Assembly (NCBI GenBank): GCA_034660735.1
Contig: JAYEJQ010000062.1
Location: 1 to 9,294 of the forward strand
Length of the DNA: 9,294 bases
From: JAGLTA01 sp034660735
GTDB taxonomy: Bacteria; Patescibacteriota; Patescibacteriia; JAACEG01
Direction of reading: 5' to 3'
How positions within the stretch are numbered: the stretch's first letter is position 1; every line of letters starts with the position of its first letter. The notes under the pieces were generated by a model that worked only from the letters and a program-made list of their open reading frames with translations, did not search any database and was not told the DNA's origin. This document shows positions 1-5,888 of this stretch, piece after piece. Position numbers and translations under genes: made by a program.

Positions 1-1
1 C

Positions 2-133
2 GCAAAAAAAATTGCGCAAACATTTGATTCTGGGCATATAAAAATAATGACAAAGGAATATGAAGAAAAAGAAGACTTTTTTCCTTTACAATACCCGATT
101 GATAATGTTGATAAATATGTTGATAAACTATAG
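2..133 (+). CDS. C-terminal fragment of an unidentified protein
   Basis: The frame is open from the window edge to a TAG at 131-133 and gives the last 43 residues of a protein whose start lies outside the window. The visible tail is hydrophilic and acidic/lysine-rich (a KEYEEKED stretch, then a PLQYP segment and ending VDKYVDKL). It has no membrane segment or motif I can assign to a family. It is convergent with dnaA, with 150 bp between the two stops. It is the only gene here ending in TAG. Two DnaA-box-like 9-mers lie inside its last 30 bases. The open frame in such AT-rich DNA and its ordinary amino-acid mix make it likely real, but the function is unknown. Confidence 0.6.
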   Translation, partial: AKKIAQTFDSGHIKIMTKEYEEKEDFFPLQYPIDNVDKYVDKL

Positions 134-162
134 ATAATATTGTGTAAAAACTGTGTGTAAAT
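106..162 (-). promoter_or_regulatory. DnaA-box group, left side of probable oriC
   Basis: Read on the minus strand this holds TTATCAACA twice (106-114 and 118-126, 12 bp apart, inside the 3' end of the partial gene), then TTTTACACA (141-149, full match to TTWTNCACA) and ATTTACACA (154-162, one mismatch). All share one orientation, opposite to the right-hand group at 251-281. Confidence 0.45.
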
Positions 163-232
163 AAATATATTTTAAAGAGTAAGTAATTTATAAAAGTTAT
201 TAACAAAATTTTAATTATTTTCACCAACTTAT

Positions 233-251
233 ACTATAAAATTTTTATAGT
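233..251. repeat. A/T-only perfect palindrome in the origin region
   Basis: ACTATAAAA and TTTTATAGT form 9-bp arms around a single central T. It abuts the first of the three phased DnaA boxes. With so little G/C it would be a weak transcript terminator for the convergent genes; its place next to the boxes fits a melting element equally well. Neither role is proven. Confidence 0.4.
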
Positions 252-281
252 TATTCACATACTATCCACAAGTTATCAACA
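251..281 (+). promoter_or_regulatory. Three DnaA boxes in exact 11-bp phase
   Basis: TTATTCACA (251-259, full match to TTWTNCACA), CTATCCACA (262-270, one mismatch to TTATCCACA) and TTATCAACA (273-281, one mismatch) lie in the same orientation, with starts exactly 11 bp apart, so they sit on one face of the helix. A further relative, TTATTAACA, is at 197-205. The array ends 2 bp before the dnaA stop codon. Phased same-strand boxes are typical of sites where DnaA-ATP assembles into a filament. Confidence 0.6.
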
Positions 282-283
282 AG

Positions 284-1618
284 TTAATTATTATACAATT
301 TTTGTCGTATAATTTCTATATCCTGCTTTAAAATTTCATCAGCATCTAATTGTTTTTCTATTTTATCGCAAGCATGTATAGCTGTTGTATGGTCTCGCCC
401 GCCAACTTCTTGCCCTATTACAGGGTAAGAACTGCCCATCTCTTCACGCATTAAATACATAGCAATTTGTCTTGGCGTAACTAAATTTTTTTTACGGCAA
501 GCGCCCAGAATATCTTTAAGCGAGATATTATAATATTCAATAATAATAGTTATTAAACTTTTAGCGGTGATTGAACTTTTGTTCGGCATTCTTTTCAGAT
601 TTATTAATAGTTGCTGAGTGCTTTCTATAGTCGGGTCAATATTATTTATTTGGTGGAACGCTATTAGTTTATTAAGAGCTCCTTCTAATTCTCTGATATT
701 ATTTCTAATATTCATCGCTAAAAAATTGATAATTTCTTCATCAATATTAAAATTTTTTTCTTGCGCTTTGTATTGCAGGATAGCGCTGCGCGTTTCCAAA
801 TCAGGTATAGATATATCCGCAATCATTCCCCACTCAAATCGAGACACTAAGCGATCTTTAAGAGTAGCAATGGATTTTGGCGGACGATCAGAAGTTAAAA
901 CCACCTGTTTTTCGTGTTGATGCAGTTCATTAAAAGTATGGAAAAAGGCTTCCTGTGTTTGTTCTTTTCCTCCAAGAAACTGGATATCGTCAACTAATAA
1001 AACGTCAACAGCTCTGTATTTTTTTAAAAAATTATCCGAACTGTTGTGTGAAAGTGATTTTATAAAATCGTTAATAAATTTTTCACATGAGATAAAGAGT
1101 GTTTTTTTATTAGGATTTTTTTCTAAAATTTTATTGCCGATTGCTTGGATTAAGTGAGTTTTGCCAAGTCCGACTCCGCCGTAAATAAAAAGAGGATTAT
1201 ATGTTTTGCCTGGATTTTTAGCTACTGCCATAGATGCGGCATGCGCCAATTCATTTCCTTTGCCAACAATAAAATTGTTAAATGTATAGTTAGAATTGAA
1301 GCCAGTTTTAAACAAGATGTTTTTATTGGTTTGAGTTTTTTGGTTTTTCGCGCTGCTGCTGGCGTTATTAGCGGATACTATTTTATAGTCTATTTTTACT
1401 AAAGGATCTTCGGTGATGTTTTGCAACGCTTTGTATATTAAAGAACGGTATTTTTTTTCAAACCAGTTTTTAGTAAATTCATTAGGAACAGCTATGGTGA
1501 TTAAGCCGTTTTTATAAGAAAGGATATAGGTCTGTTTAAACCATGTGGTGAAGTTTGGTTTGCTGACTAATAATTCCATCTCGCCCAAGATTGCTTGCCA
1601 AAGTTGTTGTGTATTCAT
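284..1618 (-). CDS. dnaA: Chromosomal replication initiator DnaA
   Basis: DnaA is the AAA+ ATPase that binds DnaA boxes, melts oriC and loads the replicative helicase; it also represses its own gene. All domains are present in 444 residues, the usual length. Domain I covers roughly 1-80 (LWQAIL start, FTTWF), followed by a short Ser/Asn/Lys linker at about 82-105. The AAA+ domain begins near YTFNNFIVG (111-119). Walker A is GGVGLGKTH (147-155), Walker B is VLLVDD (206-211), a probable arginine finger is in VSRFEWG (R260), and sensor II is in NIRELEGAL (R309). Domain IV carries the box-binding helix-turn-helix, with PRQIAMYLMRE (382-392) and GRDHTTAIHA (407-416). The ATG is the only sensible start because domain I begins there. 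The usual partner dnaN is not visible; the downstream neighbour is convergent instead. Promoter and DnaA boxes lie directly upstream, so autoregulation is likely. Confidence 0.98.
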   Translation of the reverse strand: MNTQQLWQAILGEMELLVSKPNFTTWFKQTYILSYKNGLITIAVPNEFTKNWFEKKYRSLIYKALQNITEDPLVKIDYKIVSANNASSSAKNQKTQTNKNILFKTGFNSNYTFNNFIVGKGNELAHAASMAVAKNPGKTYNPLFIYGGVGLGKTHLIQAIGNKILEKNPNKKTLFISCEKFINDFIKSLSHNSSDNFLKKYRAVDVLLVDDIQFLGGKEQTQEAFFHTFNELHQHEKQVVLTSDRPPKSIATLKDRLVSRFEWGMIADISIPDLETRSAILQYKAQEKNFNIDEEIINFLAMNIRNNIRELEGALNKLIAFHQINNIDPTIESTQQLLINLKRMPNKSSITAKSLITIIIEYYNISLKDILGACRKKNLVTPRQIAMYLMREEMGSSYPVIGQEVGGRDHTTAIHACDKIEKQLDADEILKQDIEIIRQKLYNN

Positions 1619-1651
1619 ATTGCCACGCGTTTAAATATTGTTGTAGTTTGA

Positions 1652-1680
1652 ATTATAATACAATATTTTTTATAACGCAA
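1652..1680 (-). promoter_or_regulatory. Promoter of dnaA
   Basis: On the minus strand a perfect -10 TATAAT (1657-1652) is preceded by 17 bp and a partial -35 TTGCGT (1680-1675). The -10 ends 33 nt before the ATG, giving an expected leader of about 25 nt. No Shine-Dalgarno sequence is present; the bases before ATG read GTGGCAAT. The DnaA boxes at 1686-1717 begin just upstream of the -35. Confidence 0.6.
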
Positions 1681-1685
1681 GAGCT

Positions 1686-1717
1686 TGTGTATAACTTGTG
1701 GATAATCTGTGGGATAA
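1686..1717 (-). promoter_or_regulatory. DnaA-box cluster upstream of dnaA
   Basis: On the plus strand this reads TGTGTATAA (1686-1694, complement TTATACACA, full match to TTWTNCACA), then TGTGGATAA (1697-1705, complement the exact consensus TTATCCACA), then TGTGGGATAA (1708-1717, the consensus with one extra G). The starts are 11 bp apart, as in the group on the far side of dnaA, and the orientation is opposite, so the two groups face each other across the gene. The adjoining A/T-rich stretch (about 1631-1674) contains the dnaA promoter and is also a candidate unwinding region. Roles in autoregulation and in a bipartite origin are inferred from known systems. The remaining bases 1718-1796 hold nothing I can name. 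Confidence 0.75.
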
Positions 1718-1796
1718 CTTATTTTATGGTAGTTTAATCGGTTCGGTAATCACGGAATAAGCAGATATTATTCAGCTACTTGCGGACTTTAATAAA

Positions 1797-1961
1797 TAGA
1801 CTTGTCGCATAATAAATTTCCCCGTAGCGAATACGGGATAAATTCCGCGAGATTTTCAGATTTTGAGGCAAATATTTCATCCCCCCTCTCGCGAGAAGTG
1901 GGATGGAAAATTTGACCAAAATATGTAAATCGCAGTAAAAAGTTATTATGCGACAAGTCTA
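1797..1961. mobile_element. 165-bp foldback element with 19-bp terminal inverted repeats (MITE-like)
   Basis: The ends 1797-1815 and 1943-1961 are perfect inverted repeats (right end TTATTATGCGACAAGTCTA). Each outer end is TA, as expected for TA target duplications left by IS630/Tc1/mariner-type transposases. The interior is itself an imperfect palindrome: the stretch from about 1852 to 1883 matches the complement of 1900-1931 with few differences. At its centre, AAATATTTCATCCC (1870-1883) pairs with 1900-1913 and encloses the self-complementary TCTCGCGAGA (1887-1896). The left arm has an extra hairpin, CCCGTA/TACGGG (1821-1837), absent from the right arm. There is no coding capacity, so it would be non-autonomous. 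It lies between dnaA and the glycosyltransferase and overlaps the latter's last codons. It could also act as a strong transcript terminator between the two co-directional genes. Confidence 0.75.
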
Positions 1962-3058
1962 ATATTTCTTAAAACATTTTTCATCCCTTCAATAAATATA
2001 TCTTCAGAAAAATCGCGCGCGCGAAGTTCGCAATCCTCGCGCATTAAAAGAGCTTTTTGTTTATCTAATTCATTGACAGCGTTGATGATATCTTGAATTT
2101 TAAAGTTTGGTTTTAAGAGTAACCCAGTTTTTTGATGTATAATCGTCTCTTTTAACCCTGCTTCGTCAACGGCTACTATCGGCTTGCCTGCGGACATTGA
2201 TTCCACGGGGGTCATTCCAAAATCTTCTTGCAGTGGAATATAAATAGTCGCTAAACAGCTGCCTAATAAATTTAAAAGTTTTTCGTCGCTGATCCATTTT
2301 AGTATTTTTATATTATCGTGTCCGCGCGCCATCTGTTTAATTTTATTAAGTTCAGGTCCGCCAGAAGCGATAATCAATTTTTTGTTAGGCATTTTTATAA
2401 AAGCCTCAACTATTTTATCAACTCGTTTTACATCATAAAGCCGCGCGTATGAAAAATAATAATCGCCCTGTTTTATCCATTTGAATTTTTTAATGTCGCA
2501 AGGTGGAAAAACAATTTTAGAATTAAGGTTTAGATATTTTTTAATCCTGTTTTGCACGGTTTTTGAATTTGCGATTAAAACATTCATTTTTTTTGCGCAA
2601 CATCTAAACCGCGGTCGGTTTATCGCCGCGAAGATTTTAAATATTTGCCGTTTTAAAAATTTATACTCTTTTAGCCGCAGTTGGTAGTTGTCATAAAGGT
2701 GGCGTGGCGGAGTGTGGATATAAGCGATATTTAATTTGTTTTTAACGTTGTGGATAGCCGACAAACAGTCGCCGCTGTAAATCACAATGTCATAGTTTTT
2801 TAAAAATTTTGTTTTAAAAATAAATGAGCTCTGCACTTTCAAGTAGCGCGCTCCGGGAATATGCGAGAAATATCCGTCTGTAGTGAGTTCAATCGTCTTA
2901 ATTCCATAGTCGCGCGGATTAAAAGCGTGAGGGGTTATAAAAGAGGTTGCTATATCAGCATTAAGCGCTTTTGCTAATGTTATTACCAGTCGCTCTCCGC
3001 CGCCTTTATACAAAAAGTAGTCTTGTAGGATAATAATTTTTTTATTTTTTAAATTCAT
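1946..3058 (-). CDS. GT-B glycosyltransferase, family 4 (WbaZ-like)
   Basis: This is probably a cytoplasmic retaining glycosyltransferase that moves a sugar from a nucleotide donor to a cell-surface glycan precursor. In 370 residues it shows the two Rossmann halves of the GT-B fold. The N-terminal acceptor half has the glycine loop GGGER (19-23) and HTPPRHLYD (115-123), the latter resembling the HTPxRYxW motif of WbaZ-type mannosyltransferases. The C-terminal donor half has ARLYDVKR (205-212), ASGGPE (231-236) and the family 4 E-x7-E signature EDFGMTPVE (E278, E286), then SAGKPIVAVDEAG (289-301). No membrane segment is seen. Donor and acceptor cannot be told from sequence. The last residues RLVA and the stop are encoded inside the terminal repeat of the foldback element, so the original C-terminus may have been replaced. 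A decayed copy of the same repeat lies 58 bp upstream of the start. Confidence 0.9.
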   Translation of the reverse strand: MNLKNKKIIILQDYFLYKGGGERLVITLAKALNADIATSFITPHAFNPRDYGIKTIELTTDGYFSHIPGARYLKVQSSFIFKTKFLKNYDIVIYSGDCLSAIHNVKNKLNIAYIHTPPRHLYDNYQLRLKEYKFLKRQIFKIFAAINRPRFRCCAKKMNVLIANSKTVQNRIKKYLNLNSKIVFPPCDIKKFKWIKQGDYYFSYARLYDVKRVDKIVEAFIKMPNKKLIIASGGPELNKIKQMARGHDNIKILKWISDEKLLNLLGSCLATIYIPLQEDFGMTPVESMSAGKPIVAVDEAGLKETIIHQKTGLLLKPNFKIQDIINAVNELDKQKALLMREDCELRARDFSEDIFIEGMKNVLRNIRLVA

Positions 3059-3064
3059 ACTAAA

Positions 3065-3093
3065 AGAATACCCATTTTTAATTTTTTAAGCAA
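3065..3093 (-). promoter_or_regulatory. Candidate promoter of the glycosyltransferase
   Basis: On the minus strand, TTGCTT (3093-3088), a 17-bp spacer and TATTCT (3070-3065) lie only 6 nt before the ATG. This would give a leaderless or nearly leaderless transcript. The hexamers are imperfect and such matches are common in AT-rich DNA. Confidence 0.3.
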
Positions 3094-3116
3094 ATCTAAG
3101 AATCTCGCTACAAAAT

Positions 3117-3135
3117 TTATTACGCAACAAGTCTA
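3117..3135. repeat. Decayed solo copy of the foldback-element terminal repeat
   Basis: TTATTACGCAACAAGTCTA matches the right terminal repeat at 1943-1961 in 17 of 19 positions and in the same orientation. Weaker similarity continues a little to the left (TCGC, then an A-run, before TTATTA). No matching left end is seen nearby, so it looks like a remnant of an older insertion. It forms a direct repeat with 1943-1961 on the two sides of the glycosyltransferase gene. Confidence 0.6.
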
Positions 3136-3235
3136 ACGCTATAAGATATCATTGGAGTTTAAATTTAACTTCACCTGTGGATTATTTATTAAATAACAAT
3201 ATGGTTTCCAACATGAGGTGGACTAATACAATTAT

Positions 3236-3263
3236 TTGACTCCTATTAAAAAACTGCTAAAAT
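3236..3263 (+). promoter_or_regulatory. Candidate promoter of the SLAC1-family gene
   Basis: TTGACT (3236-3241), a 16-bp spacer and TAAAAT (3258-3263) make a good sigma-70-type pair, giving a leader of about 80 nt. A second possibility is a lone TATAAT at 3334-3339, 12 nt before the ATG, which would give an almost leaderless message. The sequence does not decide between them. The rest of 3136-3351 holds no gene I can support. Confidence 0.45.
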
Positions 3264-3351
3264 TAAAATCAAATACTGAAATAAAACAAATCAATTTAAT
3301 TATGAGATATAACAATAATTACAACTTTTAATTTATAATATGTAGAATAAT

Positions 3352-4311
3352 ATGAAAAAAGAATGTAGAATAAAATACTTTCCAGTATCATTTTTTTCAA
3401 TAATTTTAGGAATGACTGGCTTTACTATAGCTTTTCAAAAAGCTGAACAAATTTTACAAATGCCAATACAATTAAGTTGGTACATTTTAATGATAACCAT
3501 TTTATTTTTTATAATTATTTCGGTTATTTATTTAACAAAAATAATCAAATTTAAAGATGATGTGAAAAACGAGTTTAATCATCCTATTAAATTGAGTTTT
3601 TTTCCGACATTTTCAATAAGTTTTCTTTTGTTGAGTGTAGCGTTTTTATCTATAAACATAATCATATCAAAATATTTATGGCTCACAGGAGCTACAATTC
3701 ATTTTATTTTTACTATAAAAATTATCTCTATTTGGATTCAACATAGTAAATTTAAAATCAAACATATGAATCCTTCTTGGTTTATTCCTGCGGTCGGTAA
3801 TATTTTGGTACCAGTTGCTGGAGTTAGTCATTTTCCTTCTGAAATATCTTGGTTCTTTTTCAGCATTGGGCTGTTTTTTTGGATAGCATTATTTATTATA
3901 TTCTTTAATCGTATTATTTTTCACAATCCATTGCCTGACAAATTATTGCCAACCCTTTTTATTTTAATTGCTCCGCCAGCTGTTGGATTTATTTCGATTG
4001 TTAAGCTAACTGGAGAAATAAGCGAATTTTCCAAAATATTGTATTACTTTGGTTTATTTATTGTTTTTCTATTATTCGCGCAAATAAACTTATTTAGAAA
4101 AATAAAATTTTATTTTTCATGGTGGGCATACTCTTTTCCAATAGCTGCAATAACAATTGCTACTATTTTAATGTTTCATGAGACTAACATTGGATTGTTT
4201 AAATATTTATCATGGATATTATTTTTTATGTTGAATATAATCATTATTCTATTGTTAATAAAGACAACTATCGCTATTTCAAAAAGAGAAATTTGCATTG
4301 AAGAAGAATAA
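3352..4311 (+). CDS. SLAC1/TehA-family anion channel (TDT family)
   Basis: This is an integral membrane protein of the tellurite-resistance/dicarboxylate transporter and SLAC1 anion channel family. The 319 residues form ten hydrophobic helices, at roughly 11-30, 41-62, 82-101, 107-128, 143-160, 165-186, 199-218, 228-247, 256-275 and 284-308. Family hallmarks are the opening FPVSFFSIILGMTGF (10-24), NPSWFIPAVGN (140-150), HNPLPDKLLPTLFILIAPPA (191-210) and WWAYSFPIAA (257-266). Phe262 in SFP is the likely counterpart of the pore-gating Phe of the Haemophilus TehA structure; this residue match is from memory. The permeant ion cannot be told. The gene stands alone and ends in tandem stops TAA TGA. 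It is CpG-poor compared with dnaA, rubrerythrin or murG, suggesting a different origin. No Shine-Dalgarno sequence precedes the ATG. Confidence 0.85.
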   Translation: MKKECRIKYFPVSFFSIILGMTGFTIAFQKAEQILQMPIQLSWYILMITILFFIIISVIYLTKIIKFKDDVKNEFNHPIKLSFFPTFSISFLLLSVAFLSINIIISKYLWLTGATIHFIFTIKIISIWIQHSKFKIKHMNPSWFIPAVGNILVPVAGVSHFPSEISWFFFSIGLFFWIALFIIFFNRIIFHNPLPDKLLPTLFILIAPPAVGFISIVKLTGEISEFSKILYYFGLFIVFLLFAQINLFRKIKFYFSWWAYSFPIAAITIATILMFHETNIGLFKYLSWILFFMLNIIIILLLIKTTIAISKREICIEEE

Positions 4312-4322
4312 TGAGAAGTTTT

Positions 4323-4377
4323 AAAAAATAAAATTTACGCTATTAAATAAAGTTTGTTTATAAATTTTAGCTTTTTT
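4323..4377 (+). terminator. A/U-rich hairpin with T-run after the SLAC1-family gene
   Basis: An A-run followed by AAAATTTA (left arm 4323-4337) can pair with TAAATTTT and the T-run (right arm 4361-4377) around a 23-nt loop with a two-base bulge. The right arm ends in six T's, which fits an intrinsic terminator, but the stem has almost no G/C and the loop is large, so support is weak. Confidence 0.3.
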
Positions 4378-4436
4378 ATTTAACAGAGTGAGTCCATAAC
4401 CTATCTTCCATTTTTCAAAACGAAAAAAATCAAATT

Positions 4437-4442
4437 TATAAA
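4437..4442 (+). promoter_or_regulatory. Possible -10 element of the lipoprotein gene
   Basis: TATAAA lies 7 nt before the ATG at 4450, which would start the transcript at or next to the start codon. No convincing -35 is seen, and the surrounding A/T richness makes chance matches likely. Confidence 0.2.
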
Positions 4443-4449
4443 AAACATT

Positions 4450-5748
4450 ATGGATTCAAATAAAATAAAAATATTATCGATTTTAATTTTGACTGTTGTG
4501 TTTTTAATTGGTTGTAAAACTAATACAGAAAATAAGATTCCTGAGGAAAAAATTCAATCAGAAAATTCGTTAACAGATAAACAAAAAGATGTAATTAAGT
4601 TTGATCTTTTTATAGAAATGTCTAAAGGTGAAATTAAAGATGATACTTCTTCAAGAATCTATTCTCTTATAAAAAATGCAAAAATGGGAGATTTAAATGA
4701 TATATATTATATGATTTCAGAATATTGCTGGTTAAAATACAAAAAAACAGATTTAAGTGAAAATGAGTGCCAAAAAATGATTAAAGCATTGGTTGCTAAA
4801 GGAGACATACTAAAAGATAAATCTTTTGAAGAAATAAAAAAAGATAAAGATAACTTGGTAAAAAGATTATCTGAATTTCAGGCTTTGTTAAGATCTCAAA
4901 GAAAAGCATCCGGAGGTGATACCTATTTTAGTACTGAAAATGTTGAGAAAATTAATGTTGAAACAAAAAAAATAATGAGAGAAAGGTTTAAAGATATCCT
5001 AAAAAATGGAAGTTCTGAAGAATTATATCAAGAATTATTACTGGTTATAACATATACACCTGTATCATGCGGGACTATGAATGAAACGAAAAAATCTCCT
5101 AAAGAATTTGGGTTATATGGAAGTGAGATTTGTGGATTTAAACAAAAAATAATAAACAGAGCAAGACAGAAATTGGCAAATTTATTAGAAAGTAAAAATT
5201 TGTGTGAATTAACAAACGAAGAAAAGTCAAAAATAATAAAAGATTTACATAATTGTAAAAAATTAATAAATGATGAAGAAATTTGTAAGAAAATAAACAA
5301 TAAAGAAATCGTTTTAGGGTACAACAAATTAGTCGACAAATATTGTTCAGATAATAAAAAAGTAAATTGTACAACAAAAAGCGCAGAAGATTCAAGGAAA
5401 AAAATAGAAGAAATATTCAAAGAAGAGGAAGAACTATTTGAAGAGTCGGAAGAAATTCCACAAGATAAAGAGCAAAGAGCAACACCAGTCACGGGAATTA
5501 AAATAAATTATTTTGACAATGTGCTTATAGGTTGGGATTTTGAAATTGTAATAGGCAACATTATAAGATATGATGTTTATACATGTATATTTAATTGTGG
5601 TTTTGAAGCGCCTTTAGAATTGATTTCTGAAGAACCTTTAATATGTTATGACTTTATGATAAATGAAGAAGTCCCTTGTGATATGAGGCCGATGATTCCT
5701 GAAGAGGGCAAGTTTTGTATAGAAGATTGTTTGATGCAACTTGATTAA
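4450..5748 (+). CDS. Cysteine-rich lipoprotein of unknown function
   Basis: I do not recognise this 432-residue protein. The N-terminus is a lipoprotein signal: lysines at 5 and 7, hydrophobic core 8-20, and lipobox LIGC with Cys22 as the predicted lipidated residue, so it should be anchored on the outer face of the membrane. A charged, helix-prone region (about 30-200) follows. A central part with Cys at 207, 228, 252, 269, 279, 299 and 307 comes next, then a glutamate-rich linker (about 318-341). The C-terminal domain (about 345-432) looks beta-rich and has six cysteines, including two CIxxC motifs (379-383 and 423-427). Fifteen cysteines remain after lipidation, suggesting disulfides or metal binding. 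Unlike its right-hand neighbours it is markedly CpG-poor. It follows the SLAC1-family gene by 138 bp on the same strand; a joint role is possible but unproven. No Shine-Dalgarno sequence is present. Confidence 0.8.
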   Translation: MDSNKIKILSILILTVVFLIGCKTNTENKIPEEKIQSENSLTDKQKDVIKFDLFIEMSKGEIKDDTSSRIYSLIKNAKMGDLNDIYYMISEYCWLKYKKTDLSENECQKMIKALVAKGDILKDKSFEEIKKDKDNLVKRLSEFQALLRSQRKASGGDTYFSTENVEKINVETKKIMRERFKDILKNGSSEELYQELLLVITYTPVSCGTMNETKKSPKEFGLYGSEICGFKQKIINRARQKLANLLESKNLCELTNEEKSKIIKDLHNCKKLINDEEICKKINNKEIVLGYNKLVDKYCSDNKKVNCTTKSAEDSRKKIEEIFKEEEELFEESEEIPQDKEQRATPVTGIKINYFDNVLIGWDFEIVIGNIIRYDVYTCIFNCGFEAPLELISEEPLICYDFMINEEVPCDMRPMIPEEGKFCIEDCLMQLD

Positions 5749-5849
5749 GCGCTATGATTAAAAAAATTTAATATGAAAAAAGGGGACGCTATTTTTGAAA
5801 ATAAACTTGAAGTGATTTAAGATGGCAACCATAATTTTTTAATTTTAGT

Positions 5850-5855
5850 TATAAT
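5850..5855 (+). promoter_or_regulatory. -10 element of the rubrerythrin gene
   Basis: A perfect TATAAT ends 33 nt before the ATG at 5889, the same spacing seen for dnaA and the gene at 7761-8285. A clear -35 is not visible. The leader is nearly all A/T with no Shine-Dalgarno sequence. The rest of 5749-5888 contains no gene I can support. Confidence 0.45.
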
Positions 5856-5888
5856 AAAAAATAAGATAGTTTTTAATTTAAAAAAAAT

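Larger units (their letters stand above)
97..283. other. oriC: Probable replication origin segment (oriC), dnaA-distal half
   Basis: This stretch between the upstream gene and the 3' end of dnaA holds several matches or near-matches to the DnaA box TTWTNCACA around an almost pure A/T core (about 163-250). Left-side boxes point one way (106-114, 118-126, 141-149, 154-162) and right-side boxes the other (197-205, 251-259, 262-270, 273-281). The A/T core is a candidate unwinding region. Together with the box group upstream of dnaA it resembles the bipartite origins of Bacillus subtilis and Helicobacter pylori, where dnaA lies between two box clusters. Box matches are read directly; origin function is inferred. 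Which A/T tract melts cannot be decided from sequence alone. Confidence 0.6.

Noticed and set aside
618..920. 100-codon plus-strand open frame inside dnaA
   Set aside because: It is fully antisense to conserved AAA+ coding sequence and has no family resemblance; the same holds for the smaller one at 1154-1402.
3176..3184. Isolated DnaA-box-like TGTGGATTA
   Set aside because: It is a single one-mismatch site away from the two arrays, expected by chance in AT-rich DNA.
5028..5492. 154-codon minus-strand open frame opposite the lipoprotein
   Set aside because: It is antisense to a gene with a clear lipobox and consistent protein character. Its Ser/Leu/Phe-rich product is what the complement of Lys/Glu-rich codons gives.
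5773..5820. 15-codon open frame (MKKGDAIFENKLEVI) and a GGGGACGCTATTTTT-like stretch before rubrerythrin
   Set aside because: Too short to support as a gene. The GGGGAC-T/A stretch resembles one arm of some REP sequences, but no complementary partner is found nearby.
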